The notes under the pieces are model-generated. The model saw only the letters and a program-made list of their open reading frames with translations, was not told where the DNA came from and made no database searches. From Brienomyrus brachyistius (Eukaryota; Chordata; Actinopteri; Osteoglossiformes; Mormyridae): a DNA stretch of 64,000 nt. Below are positions 10,733 to 21,506 of the stretch, piece after piece; the stretch's first letter is position 1; each line of letters starts with the position of its first letter. The stretch spans positions 8,605,642 through 8,669,641 of the forward strand of contig NC_064548.1 in NCBI RefSeq assembly GCF_023856365.1, read 5' to 3'. A program made the position numbers and the translations under genes.

Positions 10733-13105
10733 GCCTTCCGTCCATCTTCTGTCGCTTATCCAAAGTCACAGGGGCTGCAGTTTAAGCAGGAATGCCCAGC
10801 CCTCCCTCACACCAGCCACCTCCTGCATCTCATGATCACAGGTGGGGATAAGAACATAGATCAACTGCTAAACTGAAAGCTTTGCTGTTTGGATCAGCTC
10901 TCTCTTTACCATGACAGAACAGTACAGTGTCTGATTATTCTTGATGTTGCACCGGTTGTTGATCTCATCCTCCCTTCCTCCCTCACTCGTGAACAAGACC
11001 CCGAGATACTTAAACTCCTCCACTCACTCATCACTCACCAGGAGACTGCAATACACCCTTTTCCAGTTGAGAACCATAGCCTCACACTTGGAGGTGCTAA
11101 TCCTCATCTCAGCCACCTCATACTGAGCTGCAAACCGCCGAAGTCGATGCTGCAGGTTACAGCCCGATGGAGCCAACAACGTGATCCTGTAGCCACCAGA
11201 CAAAACCCCCTCTGCCCCTTGGCTACGCCTAAAATTCTGTCCATAAATGTTATGAATGGAATTGGTGACAAAGGGTTGCACTGGCAGTATCCAACACCAG
11301 GAACGAGTCTGACTTAGTGCTGGCAATGCAAACGAAACTCACTCCGTTCATACAGGGACCTGATGGCCCATAACAACAGACCCCGTACCCCATACTCCTG
11401 GAGAACCCCCCACAGGACCCCCTGAGAGACACGATCATATGCGTTTTCCAAGTTCACAAAACACATGCAGACTGGTTGGGCATACTCCCATGTATCCTTG
11501 TTGAAGAGCTGGTCCAGATTTCTGGTCCTCCTGAACTAGAGGTTTGACCAACAGATGAACCCTCTTTTCCAGTACCCTAATATAGACCTCCCCAGGGAGC
11601 CTGAGGAGTGTGATCCCCCTCAAATTAGAACATATCAAGAGCTTTCAGGAACTCAGGGTGGATCTCATCTACCCCCTGAGCCTTACTATCACACAGTGAC
11701 CTCAGTCCTCAGGATAGGCAACTCCTCCAAGTCTTCCAGTTCTACTTCCTCCAAGGAAGACACATCAGTGGGATTCAGGAGATCCTTGAAATACTCTGTC
11801 CACCGCCTGACTATATTCCCATTTGAGATCAACAATTCTCCATCCCTGCTGTATACAACATGGGTAAAGCCTTGCTTCCTCTTCCTGAATCACCTGACGA
11901 TTCACCACAATCTTTGAGACCAACTGAAAGTCCTTCTCCATGGTCTCACCAAACTCCTCCCACACCCGAGTTTTTGCTTCAGTAGCTGCCAAAGCCACTT
12001 TCCGCGTGGCCTGCTGGTACCTGTCGGCTGCTTCAGGTGTCCCACACGCTAACCAAGCTCCAAAGGTCTCCACCCTTTAGCCTGACAGCTCCCTTTATGG
12101 GTACGGGGGCTGCCACAACAACATTACGGCCACAGCTCCTCAATGCTACCTCAGCAGTGGAGTCCCGGAACATGGTCCATTCAGGGCCAATGTCCCTTGA
12201 CTCTCTTGGGATGCAGGAATAGTTCTGCTGGAGGTGGGAGTTGAAGATCTCCCAGACAGAGGCCTCTGCCAGATGCTCTCAGCACAGACCCAAATGCATA
12301 ATAAGGATAACAGGTCAATCCAGCATCTTCCCCCACCGTTGTCCAACTCAGCACCATGGTGATCAGTTGACAGCTCAGCTCCTCTCTTCACCCGAGTGTC
12401 CAAAACATGCGGATGCAGATCTGATGATACAATTTCAAAATCGATCAGTGCACTGTAGCCTAAGGTGCTCTGGTGCCAGGTACACTTATGAACACCCTAA
12501 TGTTTGAACACGGTGCCCGTTCTGGACAAACTGTGGTTAGCACTGAAGTCCAATAACTGACCACTGCTCAGATTCCGATCGTGCAGGTCATTCCTCCCAA
12601 ATCACACCCCTCCAGGTTTCACTGTGGTTACCCATGTGAGCGCTAAGGTCCCCAAGAACAACAATGGAATCTCCAGCAGGAGCACAGAACAAGGTCTCTA
12701 AGAAGGTCAGATACTCTGAGCTGGTGTTGGGTACACATGCAGACACCAGTTCATGCCTGTACCCCAACTCAACTGTATCGAGTTGGTATATCTGTGCCTC
12801 TCACAGCAGCTCATGCTCCTTTCTCACCAGAGAGTTTACATTCTATGTGCCTATGGTCAGATTCGGTCACCAACGATCAGTCTGCCGAGGCCCCTGCCTT
12901 CGACTGTCACCTAATCCACTCTGCACCCGACCCCCACGCCCCCCCCTGCAGGTGGTGTGCCCATGTAACCCTTTCGGGCTACCAATGGGTAGTGGCTCAG
13001 CCACCAGGCGCTTGCCTTCGAGCTCCCTACTCAGGCCTGTTTCCAGAGTGGGACCCTGGTCACCCCACTAACATGCTCGTCATGGGGGTCCCCCACCCTC
13101 ATTAG
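10733..13105 (-). mobile_element. Degenerate non-LTR retrotransposon (APE endonuclease + reverse transcriptase type)
   Basis: On the minus strand the order is: part of the element's GC-rich 5' leader (about 13105-12860), a broken endonuclease region (for example RVKRGAELSTDHH near 12390), a linker (for example ACGTPEAADRYQQATRKVAL near 12030), RT pieces (RGITLLRLPGEVY near 11600, NAYDRVSQGVLWGVL near 11440, TSKCEAMVLNWKR near 11080), then a shortened C-terminal part and 3' end near 10733. Stops and frameshifts break it throughout. The FADD-type RT active-site box is missing where expected (the frame reads GYRITLLAPSG near 11190). The C-terminal region also jumps from the CDHE area to the EVAGVREGW area near 10830, skipping a large segment. 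I recognise the protein type as common in fish genomes but cannot name the clade safely. It is 5' truncated relative to the copy at 62518. Confidence 0.8.
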
Positions 13106-13109
13106 AACT

Positions 13110-16100
13110 TGACTAATAGAATGACAGTAAACAGGCACTGGACAAATAGTACGTGTATTTCAAAAGCAGCAGTGCCAGCTAGGAGAGACAAAATATTTTT
13201 TCGCTAAAATTGACACCAAAACTATAACAGGGCAGTGAAATGGGAAATCCATACAAATAAATGACAGAAATCCATCGCACTTCTCTGCCCACCCCTCCAA
13301 AAAAAAGAAATGTATGGATCTTGAAAATACCCACTGACTATTCAGAAAAAGCACATGATTGTTTAAAATTTAAGGGAGTTCATTTTCCTTAATCCCTCAC
13401 AAGACCTTCGCAGATAAGAAATGCTAAACTCTGCCTGGCTGGCACTCAGAAGCACTCTAATTACGCCTGCATGCTTTGCCGGGCGGCTTGATGAGGCTCT
13501 ATGGAGAAAATGAGGCACTTTGTCATCACAGGCTTTCAAGTCAAGCGGCAGCTGATTGGACACACTGTAACCAATAAGCAGTGAGCGACCAATGAAACAC
13601 TAAAAATGACCTATTTTTTTTTAACCTTTGATTCTTATCATTTCATCCCAGGAAAGGTTCATTCTCTTCCCCACTAAGTAAGGATTCATTTACATAAAAA
13701 CAAAACTAGACAGGTAAGGCCACTCATTTATTAACCGCTGCCACTTTACCCTGACAACCCTGTTGTCCTACTTGCATGTTATCGTACATGTGTATGTATA
13801 TTGAATTCGATTTATCCCTCTCGTTAATTCGTTGCCGTTTATTGTTCTTTATTGTTATATGTTGTTGAAGTCTGCAGGGAGGCATGCAAGCAAGTATATC
13901 ATTGTACAAATGAAAATAAACACTTCTGAATCCCTGAATAATTTTATCCGAGGATGTGGAGTAGATTAAAGTGTAGGCTCTGGAATTCTAACCGCAAACA
14001 GCCATACGTCTAATTCCTTAAATGGCTGTGAATAATACACTATAATAGCCTCCCTGGTCTAATTTTTCCATGATAAAAATATCATGCTGGGTATTTGCCT
14101 GGGACAAAGTGAGAATAAAAGAATACCAGAAAGGCAGGCAGTGAAGTTATTTCTGTGCTAAGAGAAAGTGTGTGCGCTAAGTGGGCACTGCATATACTGC
14201 CGTCCGCGCACTGTCCACTGCATATATGCTGCCATTTACACACTACTTACCATGCACACTGTAAAATGCTATTTGCATACTGTCTCTGAATAGTATTTTA
14301 TAGCCTTTTATCGACCCCCCCCCCCCCCGCCAAGTATCCCTGCCCAAACTTTATGTAAAATGTAATTTAACCTTTATCTACACTCTCTTGTTGTACAGTT
14401 ACAGGATAAAGCTGGGTTTTCATGTCACTTTAAATTGTACCAGTGCAACCGTGAATCTTATTTCTGAACTCATTTGTACAAATGAGGGAGGGGGACATGA
14501 TAAGGTCCAGCCTAAAACCTTATCCATAGTGGTTTTGCTCCAGTATGATCTAGGATTGGTACCCAGTAACAGTGGAGACATATGGACAGCATATGGAGCA
14601 CACCTCTGAGGGGGCCGTTTGGTCCGAGAGCTTGAATGCGCCCTTGAATTAACTCAACCCCCCTCTGTGAGCGCTTTTCAACATGGAAATATGTTCCTCT
14701 GCCCTCGGCTGACAGACAGGTGCATTGGTCAGCCAAGAGGCACACACTGAGCGGTATGTGGTAGAAGCCTTACAAAGCATGCTGAAATGCTGAGCACTGT
14801 GTGTGTGTGTGTGTGTCCGACAGAGAGTATACTGCCTCTGTGGGTAGTACTTACCACAGGCACAATAAATCTCTGTCTGATTATTTATGTTCTGTGTCTT
14901 ATTTTTATTTATACATTAATACCACCAATACAATTTCTATGCTATATGCAGGAGTACCCAGCCAATAAAGTAAAATCCGATTCTGGGGAGGAAAAATAAA
15001 TAAATAAATATCACACGACCAAAGCCACAATGGCCATTACCGCGGCCATATCTGTTACTGAGAGTGACTGGTAATACCCCGCAAACCAGTACATCCAAAC
15101 CCATTCAAACCTAATACCTGGGGGCGTCCATGAAGACAACGAAACGGCGACTGTTATATTCGGATAAAACGGCACCACCAGCATGTCGGGGGGGGGATTA
15201 CGTCGGGGGGTGCTCTGCTTTCCTAAACAGGCGTCTGTCTGCTTCTATAAGATCTATATTTATTACAAAAAGCAGGTTTCAATTCCAGCTGTCTCAGTGC
15301 AACCTGTGCAAAGATATTTATAATTTCCTGAAACATAAATTCTGTGGAATTTATGGGGGAAAGCCCTCAAAGTCTATGAGGCTCAAAAGAATGAATGAAT
15401 GAATAAACTAAAGAATGAAGCTACCCGTCATCACAAACAGTGAGCGCACATAGAAAACCTTGCTGCGTGAAATTATATATACGGAAACAGAACAAAGCAG
15501 AACCTCACGGTTTGGCGGTATAAATAAAACATACATATTAGTGTATGAATAATTAAGCAAGAACTTGGGAATAGGAGGCGCTGTAGCAGTGCGTTAGGGA
15601 TGGGGTTCCTGTGTTTTGGTCTAGATGTTGTTACCCTTAAGAGTGTTTCCATCTATTATGCAGTTGAGATGTCTACAAATTAGCCATTTAATTAAGCGCC
15701 CATAGAAAATCGTAAGCTCGTGCTTTCCAAAAAAGAAACACATTAATGGCTGTTTTTTGTTCAGTCTATTCTTTCTGATTAATATATTCAGACGACGTAA
15801 GCAGTTGTGGTAGCAAAACGTGGGAAAGCAAAGAAAACACAGTGAGGCCACACGTATGTCACACCATACTTAATCTGGCAAAGCTCCGGAATCATTACGC
15901 CGTTTAGTAATCGAAGTTCGTAATATTTTTAAAGAATACTGAGGGGGAGGAGCGAACGGGGTTGCATGAAGAATTAAGGATATGCATGCCAGGTGTTATG
16001 CGGCGAACAAAGTTACCCAACTAGGGAAGAAAAGTCCGCCTCAAACATAGCTCCATCATTCACATTGTACTCCATCATTTCCGTTTGGTTCACCTTGACT

Positions 16101-16915
16101 TAGGGAATGCTAGGCTTATGAATTATTATTGTAAAAGGAATTCATTTTTCTTTCGGGGCTTAAGTTTAACGACGCATCTATTTATTTAGCGCCATTCAGA
16201 AGGAACAACCCATCTGAGCTTCACCACATTGTTCGTTGGTATTTTAGAGACTTCTCGAGAGTATTTGATCGCATTCTGCTTCTACATTAAATCATCTCGG
16301 CTTTTAAGGCTTGAAGCCAGACCTTAAAAAGTATTTATTAAATAAATAATATTGCAATCAGGAGCTAAAGATTGAATTAATCGACCTTTTCTTTGGTGCA
16401 ATGACAACATCTGACAGAGCAAAAGAGGCGTATTTTGATAAATTACCCGACGATTATTTACTTAGGAAAGACAGTAAACTAACATCATCGAAACACTACC
16501 GCCGCTTGGTACGAGATAACGCAGAAAACAACTGCTCAAACTCATATCAACAAGTAATCGTAAGTTAATAAACCCTGTCGAGTGCCACTGCTAAAAATTA
16601 CAGATTAATAATAAGCGAAGCGTGAATAGCATATGCACGATTTTATCCCATTTGTTCCTTTATACGTGCAAAATCCCGCAGTGGCATTGAATACACCGCG
16701 GACTCGTGCGTTTAATTACATGGATTATTACTTTGTATCAGTTTCAGGATTACCAGCGACATTCGTGTGAAACCGAAGACGCCTTCAATTAAGTTACAGC
16801 ATAACAAAACTGCCCAGCTCACGCCGATCAGGAGCTGGCGTTTCTCCAATAAAAAGGCAGCTACAAACAACCATGTAACGCTTGCGATCATTTGTGATAA
16901 AGTAGCATAATTTAC
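13110..16915. other. Intergenic/intronic sequence, no recognised gene
   Basis: This holds a C run (14315-14328), a short (GT)n near 14799-14815, a SINE-tail-like end around 13880-13925 (ATTGTACAAATGAAAATAAA) and AT-rich DNA. A CpG-bearing patch at 15120-15240 is the only compositional change. No exon was recognised. Confidence 0.4.
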
Positions 16916-17110
16916 CTGGTTAGATTCCTGTGTAGAAGTGCATACATCCAAAACAGGAGCGGTGTTGGCATCAGGTACGGCTGGCGTTACTCCTTTGTAG
17001 GACTTTGGGAAAGAAAGCGGCGGCTTTGGTGATCTCACTAGAGGGAGGGGAGGGATTCAGGGAGGCGGGGAGGGATTCAGGGAGGGAGGGAGGCTCCAGC
17101 CGCCGTCCGT
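16916..17110 (-). promoter_or_regulatory. Candidate upstream non-coding exon / GC-rich promoter (possibly sh3bp4)
   Basis: On the minus strand a GC-rich segment with a GC-box-like repeat (CCTCCCCGCCTCCC, about 17040-17090) and a CRE-like ATGACCTCA near 17115 runs into a sequence ending AACCAG|GTAAAT, a good splice donor at 16915. No TATA box is seen. Position and strand would suit a distal first exon of sh3bp4, about 12.7 kb from the acceptor at 4216. This is inference from composition and one splice site only. Confidence 0.25.
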
Positions 17111-17216
17111 GAGGTCATCCCGGCCAGTTTCGGGTTACATTTTTGACTTTTTGTTACTATTTTACACAGGAACACTAACTGATAATAAGCAAACAACTGT
17201 ACATACACATATACAC

Positions 17217-17219
17217 ACG

Positions 17220-17290
<71 letters not shown>

Positions 17291-17306
17291 CACACACACA
17301 CACACA
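17217..17306. repeat. (TA)n followed by (CA)n microsatellite
   Basis: About 30 TA dinucleotides (17221-17283) pass directly into a CA array. The tract is almost self-complementary and is open in frames on both strands, which produces spurious tyrosine-isoleucine proteins. Confidence 0.95.
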
Positions 17307-17309
17307 CGT

Positions 17310-18998
17310 TGTTTATAAATGATGCTGATGACTGCGCTGTAGGATTTCGCATGTAAGACCCAATACAGAATAACAATGGTGTTTATTCAGTCAAACAAAG
17401 CCGGATAAGTGGCTTTGCATACTTTACGCTGGCAGCTATCCAAGGTAGTTAAATGCCGGGAAATACGCGTTGATGACAATGTATTCCACATCCACCCTAA
17501 CGATTCGTTTTAAATTGATTAATATAATTTAATTTACGCAATGTCACTATTTTGCTCCTTTGCTACTTGAACAACATTTTATGATGGATTCGATTTTGGC
17601 GGCGGCTTCTCTTAAGTTTCATTAAACTTGCAATGAAACCAGCCAGTGTATGCTATGATAGGGAGCGTGCTGAATATACAATTATTTTTGACAAAGACAT
17701 ATTATGACCCTGAATATTACCATTTCGCTGGTATAAGCAAAATACCAAAGTGTAATTTTATTAATTGCGTTTCTGGTAGGTAACTGACAAGTTGACGTTT
17801 CTTATTTCAGATCTGAATTGAGTTGAACTGGCATGTTTGCCTGGGTTGGTGTGGTTGGCCTGTGACTAGCTCTGCTTCCCTGAGTGCTGTAGTGATAAGC
17901 ACTGCTGCAGTTGCAAAAGAATTCAGAGCCAGCTGCCGAGGAAGAGAAGAGAAGGTCTAGAGGTCACGGTGTTTGTGTATTAGCACAGACAAAAGTTACA
18001 AATTCCACACCAGGTGTGAGAAAAAATGAGCTGGTCTGCTCTTGGACGATGTCACCTCAATCTGCTCCGATAATCAGCTAAGGAAAGTTTCACCTGATAG
18101 CTGTAGGCAGATTTTATAATATACATTCACTAACATGTATCCGTTTCAGCTGTGAGACCAGAGAAGCTCATGAGTAAGGATCCCAGACATTTTATTCTTC
18201 TCCGTTGACATTTGACGTCAGCAAGTTAAACTTCCAGTCACACTATCCAGTTGCTTCTCCTTTGACCCCATCAAATTCTGGTAGGATGGCTAAATCTGGC
18301 TATGATTGTCTTAACCATGAACACCAATGAATCTTCCACTGTTGCCTGTCTGTCTGTCTGTCTGTCTGCCTGTCTGTCTGTCTGTCTCTCTGCTGTGTTA
18401 TGTAATAGTATATTAAATTGACAATATTTATTTAGTATTATAATGTATAAAGGTCCCCCTGTACTTCTCCCCAGCTGAGTGCAGTTGGACTCATTCATTC
18501 CAGTGCTGTCACATAAGTTGGATGGAATGCACGCTGCAGTGGTCTCAGCGTGGAACAAGGCACATTACCTTATCGGGCGTTTCGCTCACAGGAGGGAGTC
18601 ACATGCTTGGGCCTGCAGGCCTGCAGTTCCGTGACACAGAGTCAGTCAGGTGACGAGTGCAGCCCCCCCCTCAGTGAGGCTTTCATGGGCCTCACATGGC
18701 AGGACTGCATACCCAGTTGTATTAAGGCTACTGATTAGGTGGCGTTTTTGTAAGAAAGGAACATCAAACATCACTTATAGCCAATTTCACTTTATCTCTG
18801 GCAGTTATTCGAGACTCTAACATAATAAGGGAACATTTATAAATAAATCAGTAAGTGTTCCCTGTTAGGTCTTCCGGAAGTTTCCAGTAATGCATATGAC
18901 CTGATTTCTGTAGATACATACGCACAGACACACACACGCACGCACGCATGCGCACGCACACACAAACACATGCACGCACGCAGCGCACGCACATGTAA
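17310..18998. other. Non-coding sequence with (GTCT)n and CA/CG-rich simple repeats
   Basis: A GTCT tetranucleotide array lies at about 18344-18388 and an alternating purine-pyrimidine CA/CGCA stretch at about 18905-18992. No gene was recognised. A pyrimidine tract plus AG near 17805-17812 looks like an acceptor, but no convincing exon follows. Confidence 0.5.
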
Positions 18999-19278
18999 GG
19001 TATACCTATCCTTATGGGGCCCGCTCATTCACCTCTATGGCAAAAACGCTAACGCTAACTATGACAACCTTAACCCCCACCCTGCCCTAACCATAACCAT
19101 ATGTAACCAAGCAAAATAACAAGGGTTTTTGCATTTTTAGTTTTTTTCATAGCAGTCACTGATTTTTATAAAATATAGTTTTCCCTTATGGGGACCAGGA
19201 AGCCGGCCCCCATAAGGGAAAAAAACAGATATTTATCACGTTATGGGGACATTGTGTCCCCATAAGGATAGGTATACT
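18999..19278. mobile_element. MITE-like DNA element with 20-bp perfect TIRs
   Basis: The left end GTATACCTATCCTTATGGGG (from 19000) is repeated exactly in inverse complement at the right end (to 19277). If the duplicated target is TA, the termini start TACCTATCC, as expected for a TA-targeting transposon. A second internal inverted repeat built on the same CCCTTATGGGG core lies at 19179-19193 and 19207-19221. The interior has a run resembling degenerate CTAACC units and no coding capacity. Confidence 0.75.
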
Positions 19279-19279
19279 C

Positions 19280-21016
19280 AATTGCATACACACACGCACA
19301 CACACTTTATACTTTTATAACGTGTTTTAATGACTTTACCGCTAACTGTCCTGCTACTAATAGTGGATAACTAATTAACTGCTGGTTAATATTTTCATTT
19401 ATCAAAGTGTCAAACATAATCTGTGCAGCAATTGAAATCTGAAATGCTGGCAGGACGTAGAATAAACATGATTAAATATTGATCATTTGCTTGAGTGGTG
19501 ATAATTCAGCTCCCTGTGGGGATGTAAATAAACATGGTTAAGCCGTGAACATTTTTGAAAGTGTCTGGTATCTTTGTAGAGTTATTATCACTTCTCTAGG
19601 GAAGAAAGAAGTAACTTCTGCCTTACTCGGCTCTCTGCCTTGTTCAGGTTGAGATTCCAGTTGCCATAGCGCCCATCACCACGGCATCCATGAATGATCA
19701 GTATTCCATCTTAAAGGGTGGGGGGTGTATAGGGTGTTGTCAAGTGCCCTTTTAGGCAAACAGAGCATCAATATCATGGGGAAACCGTGACAGGCAGACA
19801 GTGTCAAAGGGGACGAAACCTGCCAGTCCTAGCTGCTGTATGTAAAATAACGTCGTTCCATTTTAAAAGGACGTCCGTTAACAGTAATTAAAACCTGCCA
19901 GAAAGACTCTGACACCCCCCCAATTCTGTCAAACTAATTGTTTCTGCGGTTGTGAAAGCTCAAGAAAGCCTGTGGCAACGTGATTCACACCTGTAGTGAA
20001 ATAATGAATTTGCATTGAAACAAAGTTCTTTCCGGTATATTAAATAAAGCCATTGGATCTGTCCCCTAAGGGGATACATTGTAACATAGTATGTAAAGAA
20101 CAGGAAGTATTTTAAGATATGCAAGCAATTCTATTCCAGATTTTAATGTTAAGATTACCAATATATCAGTGTAGTGCCCTTTGTATAATTACTCTTTATA
20201 CGCCCAGCTGCTTCTCGACATAATAATGTCAGTCCGTATTAACCTTCTGCTATAGTGTTTTTGTCAGGTACAATATTTTATCATGTACTACATCCATTGG
20301 TGTCATAAAATAATATTCTGTATTATATATATATACACAGTATGTGGTTTGGTATCTGAGATTTTACACCAGTGATGTTGCATTCCTAATATTTCAGACA
20401 AGCTGAACATATTCTTAAGGTAGCTCACACTGCCATTCACGGCTATGCTGCACGTGTCCTCACCACAAAACCCCAGTGATCTGCTCTCGAGCTGAATTTT
20501 CAGCCATGTAATTATTACCTTCACGTCAAATGGGATCAGTAATATTTTTGTTAATGTTGCGGCATTTGTTAGACAGATAAGTTAACGGAAGGCACCAGAC
20601 TTACTGCAGCAAAGGGGGGGCTGCTTCCCGGAGTGACCTTAAAGGATCAGGGACTGAGACAGCGTGAGGTGACACTGATGTGACACAGCTGCTCGGATGA
20701 AAAATACTTAAATACTCCATAATCAGCACACACTGTTTCCCCTGCATTAAAATAAGCTCTGGCTGCTTTGCTCCACTGCTCCTCAACAAGAGGACGTCTT
20801 TTGCACCGACGTCCGGTACATTGGCTAGACTCTGATTACAGGAATGTGTGTGAATGTTGAAGAACACTTCTTGGAAATGAGATGTCCAACCCTTTGTCTC
20901 TCTCCATGATCCTTGGAGCACTTCACAGTCCCAGGCTCGTGCTGTGAATCCATATCACCCCTTTATTATGCTCTCCCAGTCCGAATCTATGATGCACACC
21001 ACAGGAGAGATGTATG
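19280..21016. other. Intergenic sequence, no recognised gene
   Basis: AT-rich sequence. The longest open frame (20601-20921, minus) has no domain signature and no splice framing. Nothing else stands out. Confidence 0.4.
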
Positions 21017-21406
21017 TAGGGCAGTGGTTAAGGAGCAGTCTAACCCAGGCAGTGTAGGGCAGTGGTTAAGGAGCAGTCTAACCCAGGCAGTGCAGGGCAG
21101 TGGTTAAGGAGCAGTCTAACCCAGGCAGTGTAGGGCAGTGGTTAAGGAGCAGTCTAACCCAGGCAGTGTAGGGCAGTGGTTAAGGAGCAGTCTAACCCAG
21201 GCAGTGTAGGGTAGTGGTTAAGGAGCAGTCTAACCCAGGCAGTGTAGGGCAGTGGTTAAGGAGCAGTCTAACCCAGGCAGTGTAGGGCAGTGGTTAAGGA
21301 GCAGTCTAACCCAGGCAGTGTAGGGCAGTGGTTAAGGAGCAGTCTAACCCAGGCAGTGTAGGGCAGTGGTTAAGGAGCAGTCTAACCCAGGCAGTGTAGG
21401 GCAGGG
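21017..21406 (+). repeat. 38-bp minisatellite, about 10 units
   Basis: Ten nearly identical units contain GGGCAGTGGTTAAGGAGCAG followed by TCTAACCCAGGCAGTGTA. A partial eleventh unit leads into GCAGGGGGATGG. Only two or three single-base variants are visible, so the array is young or homogenised. The unit core GCAGTGGTTA resembles the head of the tRNA-type SINEs elsewhere in the window. Confidence 0.95.
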
Positions 21407-21434
21407 GGATGGCCAGTCAACTGCAGGTAGTGCC

Positions 21435-21500
21435 CTTCCACCCGTTAGGTGACATAGGCCATCGCCTAGGGCAGTAGCTTCTTTGGGGGGGCTGTCAGTG
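21435..21500 (+). repeat. Dispersed repeat fragment (TAGGTGACATAGGCC... type)
   Basis: A motif of the form TTAGG-GACATAGGC-ATCGCCTAGGG is seen here and again, diverged, at 36955-37030 (TTAGGCAACATAGGCAGC); a looser version is near 33890-33960. The core is partly palindromic. It is an unidentified interspersed repeat. Confidence 0.35.
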
Positions 21501-21506
21501 GTGAAA

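Noticed and set aside
12664..13105. Two overlapping plus-strand frames of 122-135 codons
   Set aside because: They are antisense to the leader and endonuclease region of the minus-strand LINE copy.
17077..17376. Tyr/Ile repeat proteins on both strands
   Set aside because: Translation of the (TA)n/(CA)n microsatellite.
20990..21420. CRISPR-like array of regularly spaced repeats
   Set aside because: Units are contiguous 38-bp tandem copies without unique spacers, in a eukaryotic genome.
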